A stretch of 64,000 nt of DNA from the NCBI RefSeq assembly GCF_020907985.1, contig NZ_JAJJPA010000025.1, positions 28,697 through 92,696 of the forward strand. Reading direction: 5' to 3'. Numbering within the stretch: position 1 is the stretch's first letter; every line of letters begins with the position of its first letter. The DNA comes from Kitasatospora humi (GTDB lineage: Bacteria; Actinomycetota; Actinomycetes; Streptomycetales; Streptomycetaceae). This document shows positions 16,348-25,358 of this stretch, piece after piece. Below the pieces are notes generated by a model. That model had not been told where the DNA came from and did not search any database. It saw only the letters and a list, made by a program, of their open reading frames with translations. The position numbers were made by a program, and so were the translations under genes.

Positions 16348-16584
16348 ATGCCTGGTTCCGTCACCCTCGGCCACCACATGGAGCCGGCGACCAGCGTGGA
16401 GCACATCGACGCCGAACGGCTCGCAGTGCTGCTCGACGAGCTGGGCCAGCTGCTGGCCATCCAGGGACCCACCCGGCTGAGCGACGAGCAGGTGAGCGCA
16501 CTGCGCGGCGGCGCGGAGGAGGGGCGGACCGAGCTGGCGCACTGGTGCCGGGCGCTCGCGGCGCAGCTGCACGACCGACTCTGA
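16348..16584 (+). CDS. Small conserved-looking protein, 78 aa
   Basis: The ATG at 16348 follows a purine-rich GAAGGGAG. The product (MPGSVTLGHHMEPATSVEHI at the start, ending AHWCRALAAQLHDRL) is acidic and helical, with no membrane segment. I do not recognise a domain. It follows the exporter by 74 bp. Its stop codon lies inside the first copy of a 31-bp tandem repeat. Confidence 0.6.
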   Translation: MPGSVTLGHHMEPATSVEHIDAERLAVLLDELGQLLAIQGPTRLSDEQVSALRGGAEEGRTELAHWCRALAAQLHDRL

Positions 16585-16690
16585 GCAGCGCATGGGCCCG
16601 CACGGCCGGTTCTGAGCAGCGCATGGGTCCGCACGGGCGGTTCTGAGCAGCGCATGGGCCCGCACGGCCGGTTCTGAGTCGCCTGAGCAG
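16580..16690. repeat. 31-bp tandem repeat across a stop codon
   Basis: Copies start at 16580, 16611 and 16642, with a partial fourth at 16673. The unit begins TCTGAGCAGCGCATGGG. The first copy carries the TGA (16582-16584) of the 78-aa gene. The length is 3n+1. Confidence 0.85.
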
Positions 16691-16829
16691 GGTGAGCAGC
16701 GCATCGAACCACCTCGACGGCGCCCGCAGTCCACCACGGACCGCGGGCGCCGAGCGCTGTCAGAGCAATCGCACGGTCAACAACCGGGCGCGACAAGACC
16801 CTTGACAGTGATCAGCAGTGCGTGAGTAC

Positions 16830-18605
16830 ATGCCAGCCGTGCTCACACCATCCTTCCCCCGCCGCTCCCTCGGGCGCGCCGTCACCGCGTTGGCCCTGGC
16901 CGCGGCCGCCGCGCTGGGCGTGCCGACCGCCGCCTCGGCCACCACGCACGCCGCCTCCTCGGCCGCTGCCGCACCCGCCGCTCCCAGGGCCGGGCGGGTC
17001 GAGACCAACTACGGCGACCCGGTCACCGCACTGCCGCCGATCAGCCGCCCGAGCGGCAAGCACTGCACGGTCACCGCCATGCAGCACGACTTCGCCAACA
17101 GCTACGGCCAGCCCTTCACCGGCACCCTCACCCCGCCCGCCGACTGTCCCGGGCCGTGGTCCAAGGTGGTGCTCGACTGGTCCGGCAGCGTCGCGGGCCG
17201 CCAGTACGACCGGCTGGCCGGCGTCTGGATCGGCGGCGCCGAGGTGCTGCGGACCAGCACGCCGGAGCCCGACCCGGCCGGCATCAGCTGGCACGTGGAC
17301 CAGGACCTCACCGCCTTCACACCACTGCTGCGCACCCAGCAGCCGGTGGTGGTCGACCTCGGCAACATCGTCAACTCGACCTACACCGGCGTCTACCACA
17401 TGACCATGACGGTCACCTACTACCAGGCCGACCGGGACAACGCGCCGGCCGCCACCGCCGATCAGGTGCTCCCCGTCTCGCAGTCGACGACCGCGCCCGG
17501 CTGGTGGACCCTCGGGAAGGGCCAGAGCGCCACCGCGAACCTGGTGTTCCCGCGCAACCTGACCGGCGCCCGCCTGCAGGTCTACGCCCGCGGTGGCGGC
17601 TGTGAGGAGTTCTGGTACTCCAACGTCCCCGACGATTACGCGGCGGCTCACCCTGACTACGGCATGTGCGGCGGTGGCACCTACCGCGAGGTGCAGGTGC
17701 TGGTGGACGGGCGGCTCGCCGGCACGGTGCAGCCGTTCCCGGTCATCTACACCGGCGGGATCAGCCCGCTGATGTGGCGGCCGATCCCCAGCATCGACGC
17801 GTTCCGCACCCAGCCCTACGACGTCGACCTCACGCCGTTCGCCGGCACCCTGACCGACGGCCGCCCGCACAGCGTCACACTGCTGCCGCCGGCCGGCATC
17901 AGCGACTCCTGGACCCTGGACGGCAGCCTCTTCCTGACCACCGACCCGCTGCGCGCCCAGACCAGCGGTGCGGTCACCACCGACACCATCGCCGCCGCAC
18001 CGCAGGTGAACACCACTGAGCAGAAGCAGTCCGACGGCAGCGACCTGATCACCGTCACCGCGGGCCGCGACTGGACGGTGGCCGGCTACGTCGACACCTC
18101 GCACGGCCGGATCACCACCACGGTCGAGCACCACGGCGAGTACCGCAACACCGACACCCTCGCCAACCGGGGTCAGAACCAGGTGACCAGCCAGCGGGAC
18201 AGTGGCTGGAACGTCGTCAGCACCGACGACGGGCACGGTCAGCCCCAGCAGCACCGCACCACCTGGTCCTACCCGCTCGACGTGACCAGCAGCTACACCC
18301 CCGGCAGCGGGTCGGACAGCTTCCTGGTGACCGGCCAGGTGTCGGTGGCACGTGAGCTGACCGACCAGACGCGGCACAGCCAGGGTGCCTGGCAGCAGCA
18401 GGCGTTCACCGACGACCGGCTGAACTCCCAAGGCGTTCTGGAGCGGCAGAACGGCACCGTGGTCCAGGCCGACGGCAGTTCGAACGAGCACTACCTGGGC
18501 AGCACCGCCGACGGCGGGTGCTACGACCATGAGTTGGCGTCTGACCACGGGTACCTGACGCTGGATCGCGTCAGCTCCTCGACCAACGGCAAGGCCTGCC
18601 GCTGA
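16830..18605 (+). CDS. Secreted peptide N-glycosidase A-like protein
   Basis: About 591 aa from the ATG at 16830, or 595 from the GTG at 16818; neither has a strong ribosome binding site. A Sec signal peptide is clear: basic FPRRSLGR, hydrophobic ALALAAAAALGVP, then a cleavage region near ASATTHA. The mature part matches the PNGase A (peptide amidase) family: CTVTAMQHDFANSYGQPF, KVVLDWSGSVAGRQYDRLAG, VWIGGAEVLRTSTPEP, and VYHMTMTVTYY. These enzymes remove N-glycans or act as outer-surface amidases. A TTGACA box at 16802-16807 may be its -35. A terminator follows at 18732. Confidence 0.85.
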   Translation: MPAVLTPSFPRRSLGRAVTALALAAAAALGVPTAASATTHAASSAAAAPAAPRAGRVETNYGDPVTALPPISRPSGKHCTVTAMQHDFANSYGQPFTGTLTPPADCPGPWSKVVLDWSGSVAGRQYDRLAGVWIGGAEVLRTSTPEPDPAGISWHVDQDLTAFTPLLRTQQPVVVDLGNIVNSTYTGVYHMTMTVTYYQADRDNAPAATADQVLPVSQSTTAPGWWTLGKGQSATANLVFPRNLTGARLQVYARGGGCEEFWYSNVPDDYAAAHPDYGMCGGGTYREVQVLVDGRLAGTVQPFPVIYTGGISPLMWRPIPSIDAFRTQPYDVDLTPFAGTLTDGRPHSVTLLPPAGISDSWTLDGSLFLTTDPLRAQTSGAVTTDTIAAAPQVNTTEQKQSDGSDLITVTAGRDWTVAGYVDTSHGRITTTVEHHGEYRNTDTLANRGQNQVTSQRDSGWNVVSTDDGHGQPQQHRTTWSYPLDVTSSYTPGSGSDSFLVTGQVSVARELTDQTRHSQGAWQQQAFTDDRLNSQGVLERQNGTVVQADGSSNEHYLGSTADGGCYDHELASDHGYLTLDRVSSSTNGKACR

Positions 18606-18643
18606 CGCCGCCGGCCAGGCCTGCGGAAACATGGCTTGCTTTC

Positions 18644-18710
18644 GTGATGGCCGTGATGGCCGTGACGGCCGTGATGACCGTTTTGGGAGTGATGGCCGTG
18701 ACGGCCGTGT
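18644..18710. repeat. 9-bp GTGATGGCC tandem repeat
   Basis: Six to seven variants of GTGATGGCC/GTGACGGCC are interrupted by a short TTTTGGGA spacer. They lie just past the PNGase A-like gene and appear non-coding. Confidence 0.8.
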
Positions 18711-18731
18711 GAAACGCTGAAGGCGAACTGA

Positions 18732-18770
18732 GGGCTGGTCGGACCGCGTTCGCACGGTCGCGACCAGCCC
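18732..18770 (+). terminator. Rho-independent-like terminator
   Basis: GGGCTGGTCG (18732-18741) pairs with CGACCAGCCC (18761-18770), with an inner GACCG/CGGTC pair, followed by TTGGCTTTCC. It ends the PNGase A-like transcript. Confidence 0.8.
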
Positions 18771-19086
18771 TTGGCTTTCCGTCAGTCCACAGTCCAAGAC
18801 TCAAGCATGTCAGGATGTGATGTCTGTCACGTCGAGTTGCGTGGGGTATTTGTGCCAACTTGCTGTGATGCGTCGGTGACCTGCGGAAACGTGGAGTGTG
18901 CGGGGAGTCACCAGGGAGAGGGTTAAAGACTCGTGAAAGAGTTGATCTTGTTCTCGAAGGGGTTCTACGCTTCACTCTGCGGGTGTCAGCGGCGGATGGG
19001 GGTGCGGCCGACTGTCCAAGGATGACATCAGGGCCGGGTAGAGGCCGTGATGCTCAAAGCTGGCGAGATTGAGAGCACCATTGCCC

Positions 19087-21174
19087 ATGAGGATCGCGCG
19101 TGAGAAGCCCGCGCTACCCGGCCGTTCTGACCGGCTTCCACGTCGCCTCCGCAGGACCCTGCTCGTGCTACCCGGGTTGACGACCCTGGCCGGATGCTCC
19201 GCCGACTCCGGCGGCACCGAAGCCTGGACCGCCGGCGCGGCCGTGGTGCTGCTCGGCGCCACGGTGGTGGCGGTCCGCCGGGTCACCGCCCGCCCACTGG
19301 AACGGGCCCGCGACCAGGCCGCCCGAAATCTGTCCCAAGTGCTCGACGAACGAGCCGGGTTGCTGGCGGAACGCACCAGGTTGGACAGCGAGCGCGAGGC
19401 CCAGCAGTGCCAACTCCACGCGCAGACCGCCGAACACCAGCGCCTGCTCCGAAGCTACGAGGAGCTCCAGCGGCAGCAACAGGATCTGACCGAGCAGTGG
19501 AACGAGGCCGCCGCCGCCCACGCCACCGCCGTGGAGCGGCTGGAGAGACTCCGCCAGGAGTACGCCGTACTGCTCGCCCAGCGCGACGGGCTCGAGAAGG
19601 AACGCGATGACCTCCAAGGCAGCGTGGACGCGACATTCGTCAACCTCGCGATGCGCACCCTGACCCTGGTCGAGCGCCAACTGGTACTGATCGAGACACT
19701 GGAGGAGCGCGAGGCCGACGCCACGCAGTTGGACAACCTGTTCCGACTCGACCACCTGGCCACCCGGATGCGCCGCAACAGCGAGAACATGCTGCTGCTC
19801 GCCGGCCTGGAGAACAGCCAGCGCAGCCGCAAGACGGTGACCCTGCTCGACGTGGTGCGCGCCGCGGTCTCGGAGATCGAGCGCTATGAGCGGGTCAAGC
19901 TCGGCTTCCTGGCCGCCGTCCGACTCAGCGGCGCGGTCGCCGACGACACCAGTCACCTGCTCGCCGAACTGCTGGAGAACGCCACCGCGTTCTCGCCTCC
20001 GCAGGAGCAAGTCGAAGTCGGCGGCTGGCTGTTGGACAACGGAGAACTGATGATCTCGGTCAACGACCGGGGCATCGGCCTCCCGCCGGACCGGATGCGC
20101 GCCCTCAACGAGCAACTCGCCGAGCAACTGCCCAAGGACCCGGCCGAGCGTCGGGACAAGCTGATGGCCGGTGCACGGACCGGGCGCAGCATGGGCCTGT
20201 TCGTGGTCGCCAGGCTGGCCGCACGGCACGGCCTGCGGGTGCAGCTGCGCGAGAACGGGCAAGGGGGCGGGGTGACCGCCATGGTTGTGCTGCCGAGTGG
20301 GGCGCTGCACCAGGACGACGTCAGCACCGCCGACCTCGACGACCAGCGGCAGGCCGAGCGCAGTGCGGCCGCTGCGGCGGCGCAGGTGCGCATGGCGGAG
20401 CAGCGGGCCGTCCAGGCCGCGGCTGCGACGACCGTGCCCGTGCCGATCGCGGCGCCCGTGCCGACCGGGGCGTCCGTGTCCCCTGGGGCGTCCGTGTCGA
20501 CCGGGGCACCCGCCTCGGGGAGCGGCGAGCCGCCCGCGCTGCCCCGGCGGCGGCCCGCGCACGCCGCCGCGCCCGCTGCGGCGGCAACTGGCGCTGCCAC
20601 AACGGGCACGGCCGAGGGCGCCGTTGCAGGGTCCGGCACCGACGAGTCCGCGTCCGAGACCGCTGTCGTCGCTGAGCCCGCCGTCGCCGAGCCTGGCGGA
20701 GCGGAGCCTGCTGGTGTGCGACCTGCTGTCGCTGAGCCCGCCGGTGCCGAGCCTGCTGGTGTGCGACCTGCTGTCGCTGAGCCCGCCGTCGCTGAGCCTG
20801 CCGTCGAACCGGCCGGTGCGGACCGCCCGTTGGACCAGCCCACCCAACAGCTGACGATCCGGCACCTGCGCTCCGAGGGCCGGCAGACGACCGTGCCGGA
20901 CCTGCCGCGTCGAGTGCCGCGCTCGAATGGTCTGCCGGGCACCGGTGAGGCCCCACTCTCCGGCTTGCGCCGGGTCGCCGGACCGCCACCACCGGCACGG
21001 ACCAGGCCGGACGCGACGAGTGCCGGCCCGGGCGCCGCCGACGCGGAGGTCGCGTCGGCCCGCCCGCGCACCTCCGCCGAAGAGCTGCGCCGCCGACTCG
21101 GCGGCTTCCAGAGCGGGCTGCGCCAGGCAGCCCGAGAGTCCGCTCCCGAGGGATCCGAGGGACAGAACCGATGA
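19087..21174 (+). CDS. cvnA: Conservon sensor kinase-like ATPase (CvnA)
   Basis: 695 aa from the ATG at 19087; an in-frame TTG at 19069 is possible. The N-terminus has two hydrophobic segments (LLVLPGLTTLAGC and AGAAVVLLGATVVAV). A long coiled coil rich in Q, E, R and L follows (about 75-195), then a histidine-kinase-like ATPase with N box ELLENATAFSPP, G1 VNDRGIGLPP and G2 TGRSMGLFVVARLAARHGL. No phospho-acceptor HisKA box is obvious, as usual in CvnA. The last 260 residues are Ala/Pro-rich with a 15-aa repeat. It should act at the membrane and signal to the GTPase CvnD. Confidence 0.92.
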   Translation: MRIAREKPALPGRSDRLPRRLRRTLLVLPGLTTLAGCSADSGGTEAWTAGAAVVLLGATVVAVRRVTARPLERARDQAARNLSQVLDERAGLLAERTRLDSEREAQQCQLHAQTAEHQRLLRSYEELQRQQQDLTEQWNEAAAAHATAVERLERLRQEYAVLLAQRDGLEKERDDLQGSVDATFVNLAMRTLTLVERQLVLIETLEEREADATQLDNLFRLDHLATRMRRNSENMLLLAGLENSQRSRKTVTLLDVVRAAVSEIERYERVKLGFLAAVRLSGAVADDTSHLLAELLENATAFSPPQEQVEVGGWLLDNGELMISVNDRGIGLPPDRMRALNEQLAEQLPKDPAERRDKLMAGARTGRSMGLFVVARLAARHGLRVQLRENGQGGGVTAMVVLPSGALHQDDVSTADLDDQRQAERSAAAAAAQVRMAEQRAVQAAAATTVPVPIAAPVPTGASVSPGASVSTGAPASGSGEPPALPRRRPAHAAAPAAAATGAATTGTAEGAVAGSGTDESASETAVVAEPAVAEPGGAEPAGVRPAVAEPAGAEPAGVRPAVAEPAVAEPAVEPAGADRPLDQPTQQLTIRHLRSEGRQTTVPDLPRRVPRSNGLPGTGEAPLSGLRRVAGPPPPARTRPDATSAGPGAADAEVASARPRTSAEELRRRLGGFQSGLRQAARESAPEGSEGQNR
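20704..20800. repeat. 45-bp in-frame duplication in cvnA tail
   Basis: Two copies start at 20704 and 20749, encoding AEPAGVRPAVAEPA twice. It lies in the disordered tail and keeps the frame. Confidence 0.75.
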
Positions 21175-21656
21175 GTGACTTCGACTACCATCTCGCCCCA
21201 GCCCAGCCCGACCTGCCGGCGCATGAGGCGGTGTCCCAACTCCCGCTCAGCCAGGCCGCGATGAATGTCCGCTGGCTGCTCGGCGACTTCCTCGGTCAGG
21301 TGCCGGGGGTGGTCGAGGCCGTGGTGGTCTCCGCCGACGGTCTGCTGCTCGCCGAGTCCCAGCAGGGTCGCAAGCCCGACGAACTCTCGGCCATCGTCTC
21401 GGCGTTGACGAGTCTGGCCGGTGGATTGGCCCGGGCGATCGAGTACGGCTCGGTCAAGCAGACCATGGTCACCATGGACGAGGGCCATGTGGTGGTGATG
21501 GCCATCAGCGACGGCTCCTGCCTCGGAGTGTACGCCTCGCTCCACTGCGAGTTGGGCGTGCTGGCCTACCAGATGTCGCTGCTGGTAGAGCGCGCCGGCC
21601 ACGCCCTGACGCCCCAGGTGCGCAGCGAGCTCCGCCGGACGCTGGCGGTCCGATGA
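21171..21656 (+). CDS. cvnB: Conservon roadblock/LC7 protein (CvnB)
   Basis: 161 aa; its ATG overlaps the cvnA stop by 4 nt. The roadblock fold is visible: NVRWLLGDFLGQVPGVVEAV, VVSADGLLLAESQQ, and VKQTMVTMDEGHVVVMAISD. Related to MglB, it is expected to bind the small GTPase CvnD and control its nucleotide cycle. Confidence 0.95.
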   Translation: MSDFDYHLAPAQPDLPAHEAVSQLPLSQAAMNVRWLLGDFLGQVPGVVEAVVVSADGLLLAESQQGRKPDELSAIVSALTSLAGGLARAIEYGSVKQTMVTMDEGHVVVMAISDGSCLGVYASLHCELGVLAYQMSLLVERAGHALTPQVRSELRRTLAVR

Positions 21657-22138
21657 GCAACAGTTCCCCGGAGGTGGGAAGCATGTCCGGCACCGCGCAC
21701 AGCGGTATCCCCGTGAACGAGGTCGGCCCGGGGGGTGGGCACGGCCTGCGCGCCGACCGCGGCCGCGCCGACCAAGGGCGCTCCTCCCGAGTGCGGCCGT
21801 ACACCATCACCCGCGGCCGGACCCGGTTCGGGCGGGTGCTGCTGGTCGAGACCCTCGTGTCGGCGCTCAATCGCCCGGCGGACCCGGCCGACCGCAGCCT
21901 GCCGGAGCTCGCCGACATCTGCGACCTGACACGCGGCCAGATGCGTTCCATCGCCGAGATCTCGGCGCTGCTGCAGATCCCGCTCGGAGTGGTGAAGGTG
22001 CTGGTCAGCGACCTCGCCGAGCAGGGACGGGTGCGGGTTCACGGTGACGACTCGGCCGAACCGCTGGGCACCGGAACCGCGGTGTCGGGCAAGCGCGACG
22101 TGCTGGAAAGGGTACTCGGTGGACTTCGCAAGCTCTGA
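21653..22138 (+). CDS. cvnC: Conservon DUF742 protein (CvnC)
   Basis: 161 aa, starting within the cvnB stop (ATGA). The DUF742 domain shows VRPYTITRGRTRFGRVLLVE, then LPELADICDLTRGQMRSIAE and a winged-helix-like LLQIPLGVVKVLVSDLAEQG. CvnC is thought to be a coupling or DNA-binding-like component. Confidence 0.95.
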   Translation: MSNSSPEVGSMSGTAHSGIPVNEVGPGGGHGLRADRGRADQGRSSRVRPYTITRGRTRFGRVLLVETLVSALNRPADPADRSLPELADICDLTRGQMRSIAEISALLQIPLGVVKVLVSDLAEQGRVRVHGDDSAEPLGTGTAVSGKRDVLERVLGGLRKL

Positions 22139-22754
22139 CGCGCCGCTCGGCGCGCCCCGGCAGGGTGCGCTGCCTCCCGGCGTGCCGCTGCCGACCGGTA
22201 CCGCCACCTCCACCAAGATCGTGGTGGCGGGCGGTTTCGGCGTCGGCAAGACCACCTTCGTCAGCTCCGTCTCCGAGATTCCGCCCCTCACCACCGAGGC
22301 GGTGATGACCGAGGCCAGCATCGGCATCGACGACACCGCGGCCGTCCCGAACAAGACGTCCACCACCGTGGCCATGGACTTCGGTCGGATCAGCCTGGAA
22401 TCCGACCTGGTGCTCTACCTGTTCGGCACGCCGGGTCAGGGCCGGTTCTGGTTCATGTGGGACGACCTGGTCCGTGGCGCGGTCGGTGCCGTGGTGCTGG
22501 CGGACACTCGCCGACTGGCCGACTCCTTCCCGGCGTTGGACTACTTCGAGGGCAGCGGCCTGCCGTTCGTGGTCGCGGTCAACCAGTTCGACGGCGCCCC
22601 CGTGTATTCGCCGGAGGCGGTGCGCGACTCGCTCGCCATGCCCGACCACGTGCCGGTGGTGATCTTCGACGCACGTCAACGCGACTCCGTCGTCGACGTG
22701 TTGGTCCAGTTGGTGGTGCACGCGCTGGCCGCCGAGCCGGCCCCCGTAGGCTGA
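22119..22754 (+). CDS. cvnD: Conservon Ras-like GTPase (CvnD)
   Basis: 211 aa from the GTG at 22119, with GGAAAGG 7 nt upstream; it overlaps the cvnC end by 20 bp. The P-loop is KIVVAGGFGVGKTTFVSSVS, with G3 LFGTPGQGRF and G4-like AVNQFDGA. It is the output switch of the conservon. The GTPase is followed by a flavoprotein gene 60 bp downstream, probably in the same transcript. Confidence 0.95.
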   Translation: MDFASSDAPLGAPRQGALPPGVPLPTGTATSTKIVVAGGFGVGKTTFVSSVSEIPPLTTEAVMTEASIGIDDTAAVPNKTSTTVAMDFGRISLESDLVLYLFGTPGQGRFWFMWDDLVRGAVGAVVLADTRRLADSFPALDYFEGSGLPFVVAVNQFDGAPVYSPEAVRDSLAMPDHVPVVIFDARQRDSVVDVLVQLVVHALAAEPAPVG

Positions 22755-22814
22755 CGGCCCTCAGCTCACCTTCCACCACTTCCTCAGCAACACCTCGCAA
22801 GAAGGCAGGCAGCT

Positions 22815-24044
22815 TTGCGCAAGATACTTGTCGTCGGCGCCGGTCAGGCCGGACTCCAGCTCGCACTGGGCCTCCAGGCCAACGGCTACGACGTCACGGT
22901 GATGACCAACCGCACCGCCGGTGAGGTGCGCGACGGCCGGGTGCTCTCCACCCAGTGCATGTTCACCACCGCGCTCGGCCACGAGCGTGAACTCGGCCTG
23001 AACTTCTGGGAGGAGGCAGCTCCGAGAGTCGAGGGCCTCGGCGTCTCGGTGGCCGGCCCGGAGTCCCAGCGGGTGATCGACTGGGTCGGGAAGCTGGACG
23101 GATACGCCCAGTCCGTGGACCAGCGGATCAAGATGGCGGGCTGGCTGGAGGCCTTCGAGCAGCGCGGCGGCAAGGTCGTGGTGCACGGAGTCACCGTCTC
23201 CGACCTGGACTACTTCAGCCGCCGGTTCGACCTGGTACTGGTCGCCGCCGGCAAGGGCGAGCTGGTCTCGATGTTCGGCCGCGATGACTCCCGTTCGCCC
23301 TACTCCACCCCGCAGCGCGCCCTCGCCGTCGCCTATGTGCACGGCCTCGGCCCGCGCCCGGAACACGACTTCAAGGCGGTGCGCTGCAACCTGGTCCCGG
23401 GCGTCGGCGAGCTGTTCATGATTCCGGCACTCACCGTCTCCGGCCCGTGCGACATCATCTTCTGGGAGGGCATCCCCGGCGGGCCGCTGGACGTCTTCGG
23501 TGACGTCAAGGACCCGGGCGAGCACCTGCGGCTGACCCTGGAGCTCATGAAGGCCTTCACGCCCTGGGAGTACGAGCGCACCCTCGGCGGTGTCGAACTG
23601 ACCGACGCCGGTGCCACCCTGGCCGGCCGCTACGCACCCGTGGTGCGCAACCCGATCGCCGAACTGCCCAGTGGCGGCCTGGCCTTGGGTGTCGCAGACG
23701 TGGTGGTGGCCAACGACCCCATCACCGGGCAGGGCTCCAACAACGCCGCCAAGTGCGCCGCCGTCTACCTGGACGCGATCCTGGCCCACGGCGACCGTCC
23801 CTTCGACCGCGACTTCATGCAGGCCGCCTTCGACCGCTACTGGACGGGCGCCGGCCCGGTCACCAAGTGGACCAACGCGATGCTCGCCCCGCCGCCCGAG
23901 CACGTGCTGAACCTGATCGGTGCCGCCGGCCGGCTCCAGCCGGTCGCCGACCGGTTCGCCAACGGCTTCGACGACGCGGCCGACTTCGAGAACTGGTTCT
24001 TCGACCCGGAGAAGGCGGGCGCCTACCTCGCTTCGCTGGGCTGA
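22815..24044 (+). CDS. Styrene/indole monooxygenase-like flavoprotein (StyA family)
   Basis: 409 aa. The start is TTG at 22815 (Leu codon read as Met), with GAAGGCAGGC upstream. The FAD-binding Rossmann motif is at the very N-terminus: ILVVGAGQAGLQLALGLQAN. The StyA-type body includes FDLVLVAAGKGELVSMFGRD and ANDPITGQGSNNAAKCAAVY. Such enzymes use reduced FAD from a separate reductase to oxygenate aromatic or indole-like substrates. No reductase gene is close by. The position directly after cvnD suggests conservon-linked expression. The 3' end overlaps the convergent MFS gene by 22 bp. Confidence 0.88.
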   Translation: MRKILVVGAGQAGLQLALGLQANGYDVTVMTNRTAGEVRDGRVLSTQCMFTTALGHERELGLNFWEEAAPRVEGLGVSVAGPESQRVIDWVGKLDGYAQSVDQRIKMAGWLEAFEQRGGKVVVHGVTVSDLDYFSRRFDLVLVAAGKGELVSMFGRDDSRSPYSTPQRALAVAYVHGLGPRPEHDFKAVRCNLVPGVGELFMIPALTVSGPCDIIFWEGIPGGPLDVFGDVKDPGEHLRLTLELMKAFTPWEYERTLGGVELTDAGATLAGRYAPVVRNPIAELPSGGLALGVADVVVANDPITGQGSNNAAKCAAVYLDAILAHGDRPFDRDFMQAAFDRYWTGAGPVTKWTNAMLAPPPEHVLNLIGAAGRLQPVADRFANGFDDAADFENWFFDPEKAGAYLASLG

Positions 24045-25333
24045 CGGTCGTCGGCTGGGCCGCCGTCGCGCCCACCCTCGTCAGACGGGGTGGGCGCGGT
24101 CCTACTGCGCAGGGGCGACAGGAACGCGGGCAGGAAGCTCAGCGTCATGCCGAACGCACCGATCCACAGGGTGGTCGGCGCTCCGAAGGCGGCGCCCGAC
24201 GCTCCGCCCAGGAGGCCACCCAGCGGCAGACCGCCCCAGGACACGAACCGCGCCGTCGCACTCGCCCGGCCCAGCAACCGGTCCGGGGTGAGGGCCTGCT
24301 GCAGGCTCGACTGGGCCACCACTCGGACCACTCCGCCCAGCGACAGCGCCGCGAGGCCGACAGCTGCCACGTACAGGCTCACACCGCCACCGGGCCGGAC
24401 CACTGGCATCAGCACCGTCAACGGGCAAGTGACGAGCGGCGCGAGCCAGATGGCCGGACCCCGGCCCACCCGCTGAGCGACCGGCGCGGCCACCAGGGCG
24501 CCCAGCAGGGCACCGCAGCCCATCCCCGAGAGGACCAGGCCCACAGCGAAGGCGCCGAGGCCCAACTCCCGCTCCAGGAAGACCAGCAGCATCGTCTGGT
24601 ACATCACCAGGAAGAGGTTGAAGACCGCGTCCCCCAAGACGATCGCGCGCAACGCGGGATGTCGGGCGACGAACCTCAACCCCTCCGTGACCTCAAGGCG
24701 CAGCCGGGGACTCCCGGTCGGCTCCGGCCTGCACTCCTGAGCGCGAATGGTGGCTGCGAGCAGGCCGGACAGGGCCATCCCGGCCGAACTTGCCAGCAGC
24801 GTCGCGGGGGCGCTGACCGCGCCGACCAGTGGGGCCGCCACCACCGGGCCGCTGATACTGGTCACCGAGCGGATCGCCGAGAGCCGTGAGTTGCCCTCGA
24901 CCAGCCGGCCGCGCCCCACCAGGTGCGGCAGATAGCTGACATATGCGACATCGAAGAAGACGGTCAGCACGCCGTGCACCAGCGCGATCGCGTAGAGCCA
25001 CCAGACCGTCAGGCGGCCGGCCCACCACGCCAGCGGTATCGCCAGCAGGACCAACGCGCGCACCAGATCCGCGCCGATCATCACCGTTCGCTTCCGCATC
25101 CGGTCCACCCAGGCGCCGGCCGGCAGTCCGACCAGGAGGGAGCCGGCCGTGGTCATCGCCGTCAGCAGACCGACCTGGAAGGGATCCGCCCGCAAGGCCG
25201 TGATCGCCACCAGTGGCAGTGCCAGGAAGGCGATCCGGTCGCCGAGTTGACCGAGCGCCGTGGCGGCGAACAGCCGACCGAAATCCGGGTCGCGCAGCAG
25301 CCCGAACCGGGAGGGCCGTGGCATGCCAGTCAC
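24023..25333 (-). CDS. MFS transporter (enterobactin-exporter/MFS_3-like)
   Basis: 436 aa with 11 to 12 membrane segments. Begins DPDFGRLFAATALGQLGDRI and has LLVGLPAGAWVDRMRKRTVM, the MFS loop 2-3 signature. The C-terminal tail is charged and disordered. It is followed 25 bp upstream by a GntR regulator gene on the same strand, so the pair is probably an operon for export of an unknown compound. Confidence 0.88.
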   Translation of the reverse strand: MTGMPRPSRFGLLRDPDFGRLFAATALGQLGDRIAFLALPLVAITALRADPFQVGLLTAMTTAGSLLVGLPAGAWVDRMRKRTVMIGADLVRALVLLAIPLAWWAGRLTVWWLYAIALVHGVLTVFFDVAYVSYLPHLVGRGRLVEGNSRLSAIRSVTSISGPVVAAPLVGAVSAPATLLASSAGMALSGLLAATIRAQECRPEPTGSPRLRLEVTEGLRFVARHPALRAIVLGDAVFNLFLVMYQTMLLVFLERELGLGAFAVGLVLSGMGCGALLGALVAAPVAQRVGRGPAIWLAPLVTCPLTVLMPVVRPGGGVSLYVAAVGLAALSLGGVVRVVAQSSLQQALTPDRLLGRASATARFVSWGGLPLGGLLGGASGAAFGAPTTLWIGAFGMTLSFLPAFLSPLRSRTAPTPSDEGGRDGGPADDRQPSEAR

Positions 25334-25358
25334 ATCGATCTCCGAACTGCCGTTTCAG

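Larger units (their letters stand above)
18606..19086. other. Intergenic region before the conservon
   Basis: No gene seen. It holds a 9-bp repeat (18644-18710), a strong terminator (18732-18770), and about 310 bp of relatively AT-rich DNA that should contain the conservon promoter. The stretch TTGATCTTGTTCTC at 18943-18956 is the best -35-like candidate, but I cannot fix a start site. The phrase CCTGCGGAAAC occurs twice (18619 and 18880). Confidence 0.5.

Noticed and set aside
16812..18797. Long minus-strand open frame opposite the PNGase A-like gene
   Set aside because: Val/Gly/Arg-rich antisense shadow; the plus strand has a signal peptide and family motifs.
18834..18865. Second ECF41-like box (TGTCACG)
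   Set aside because: The last base differs from the consensus and no CGTC follows at 16-17 nt.
19069..22754. Conservon as a novel system
   Set aside because: The four-gene conservon is well known in streptomycetes; only its neighbour is of interest.
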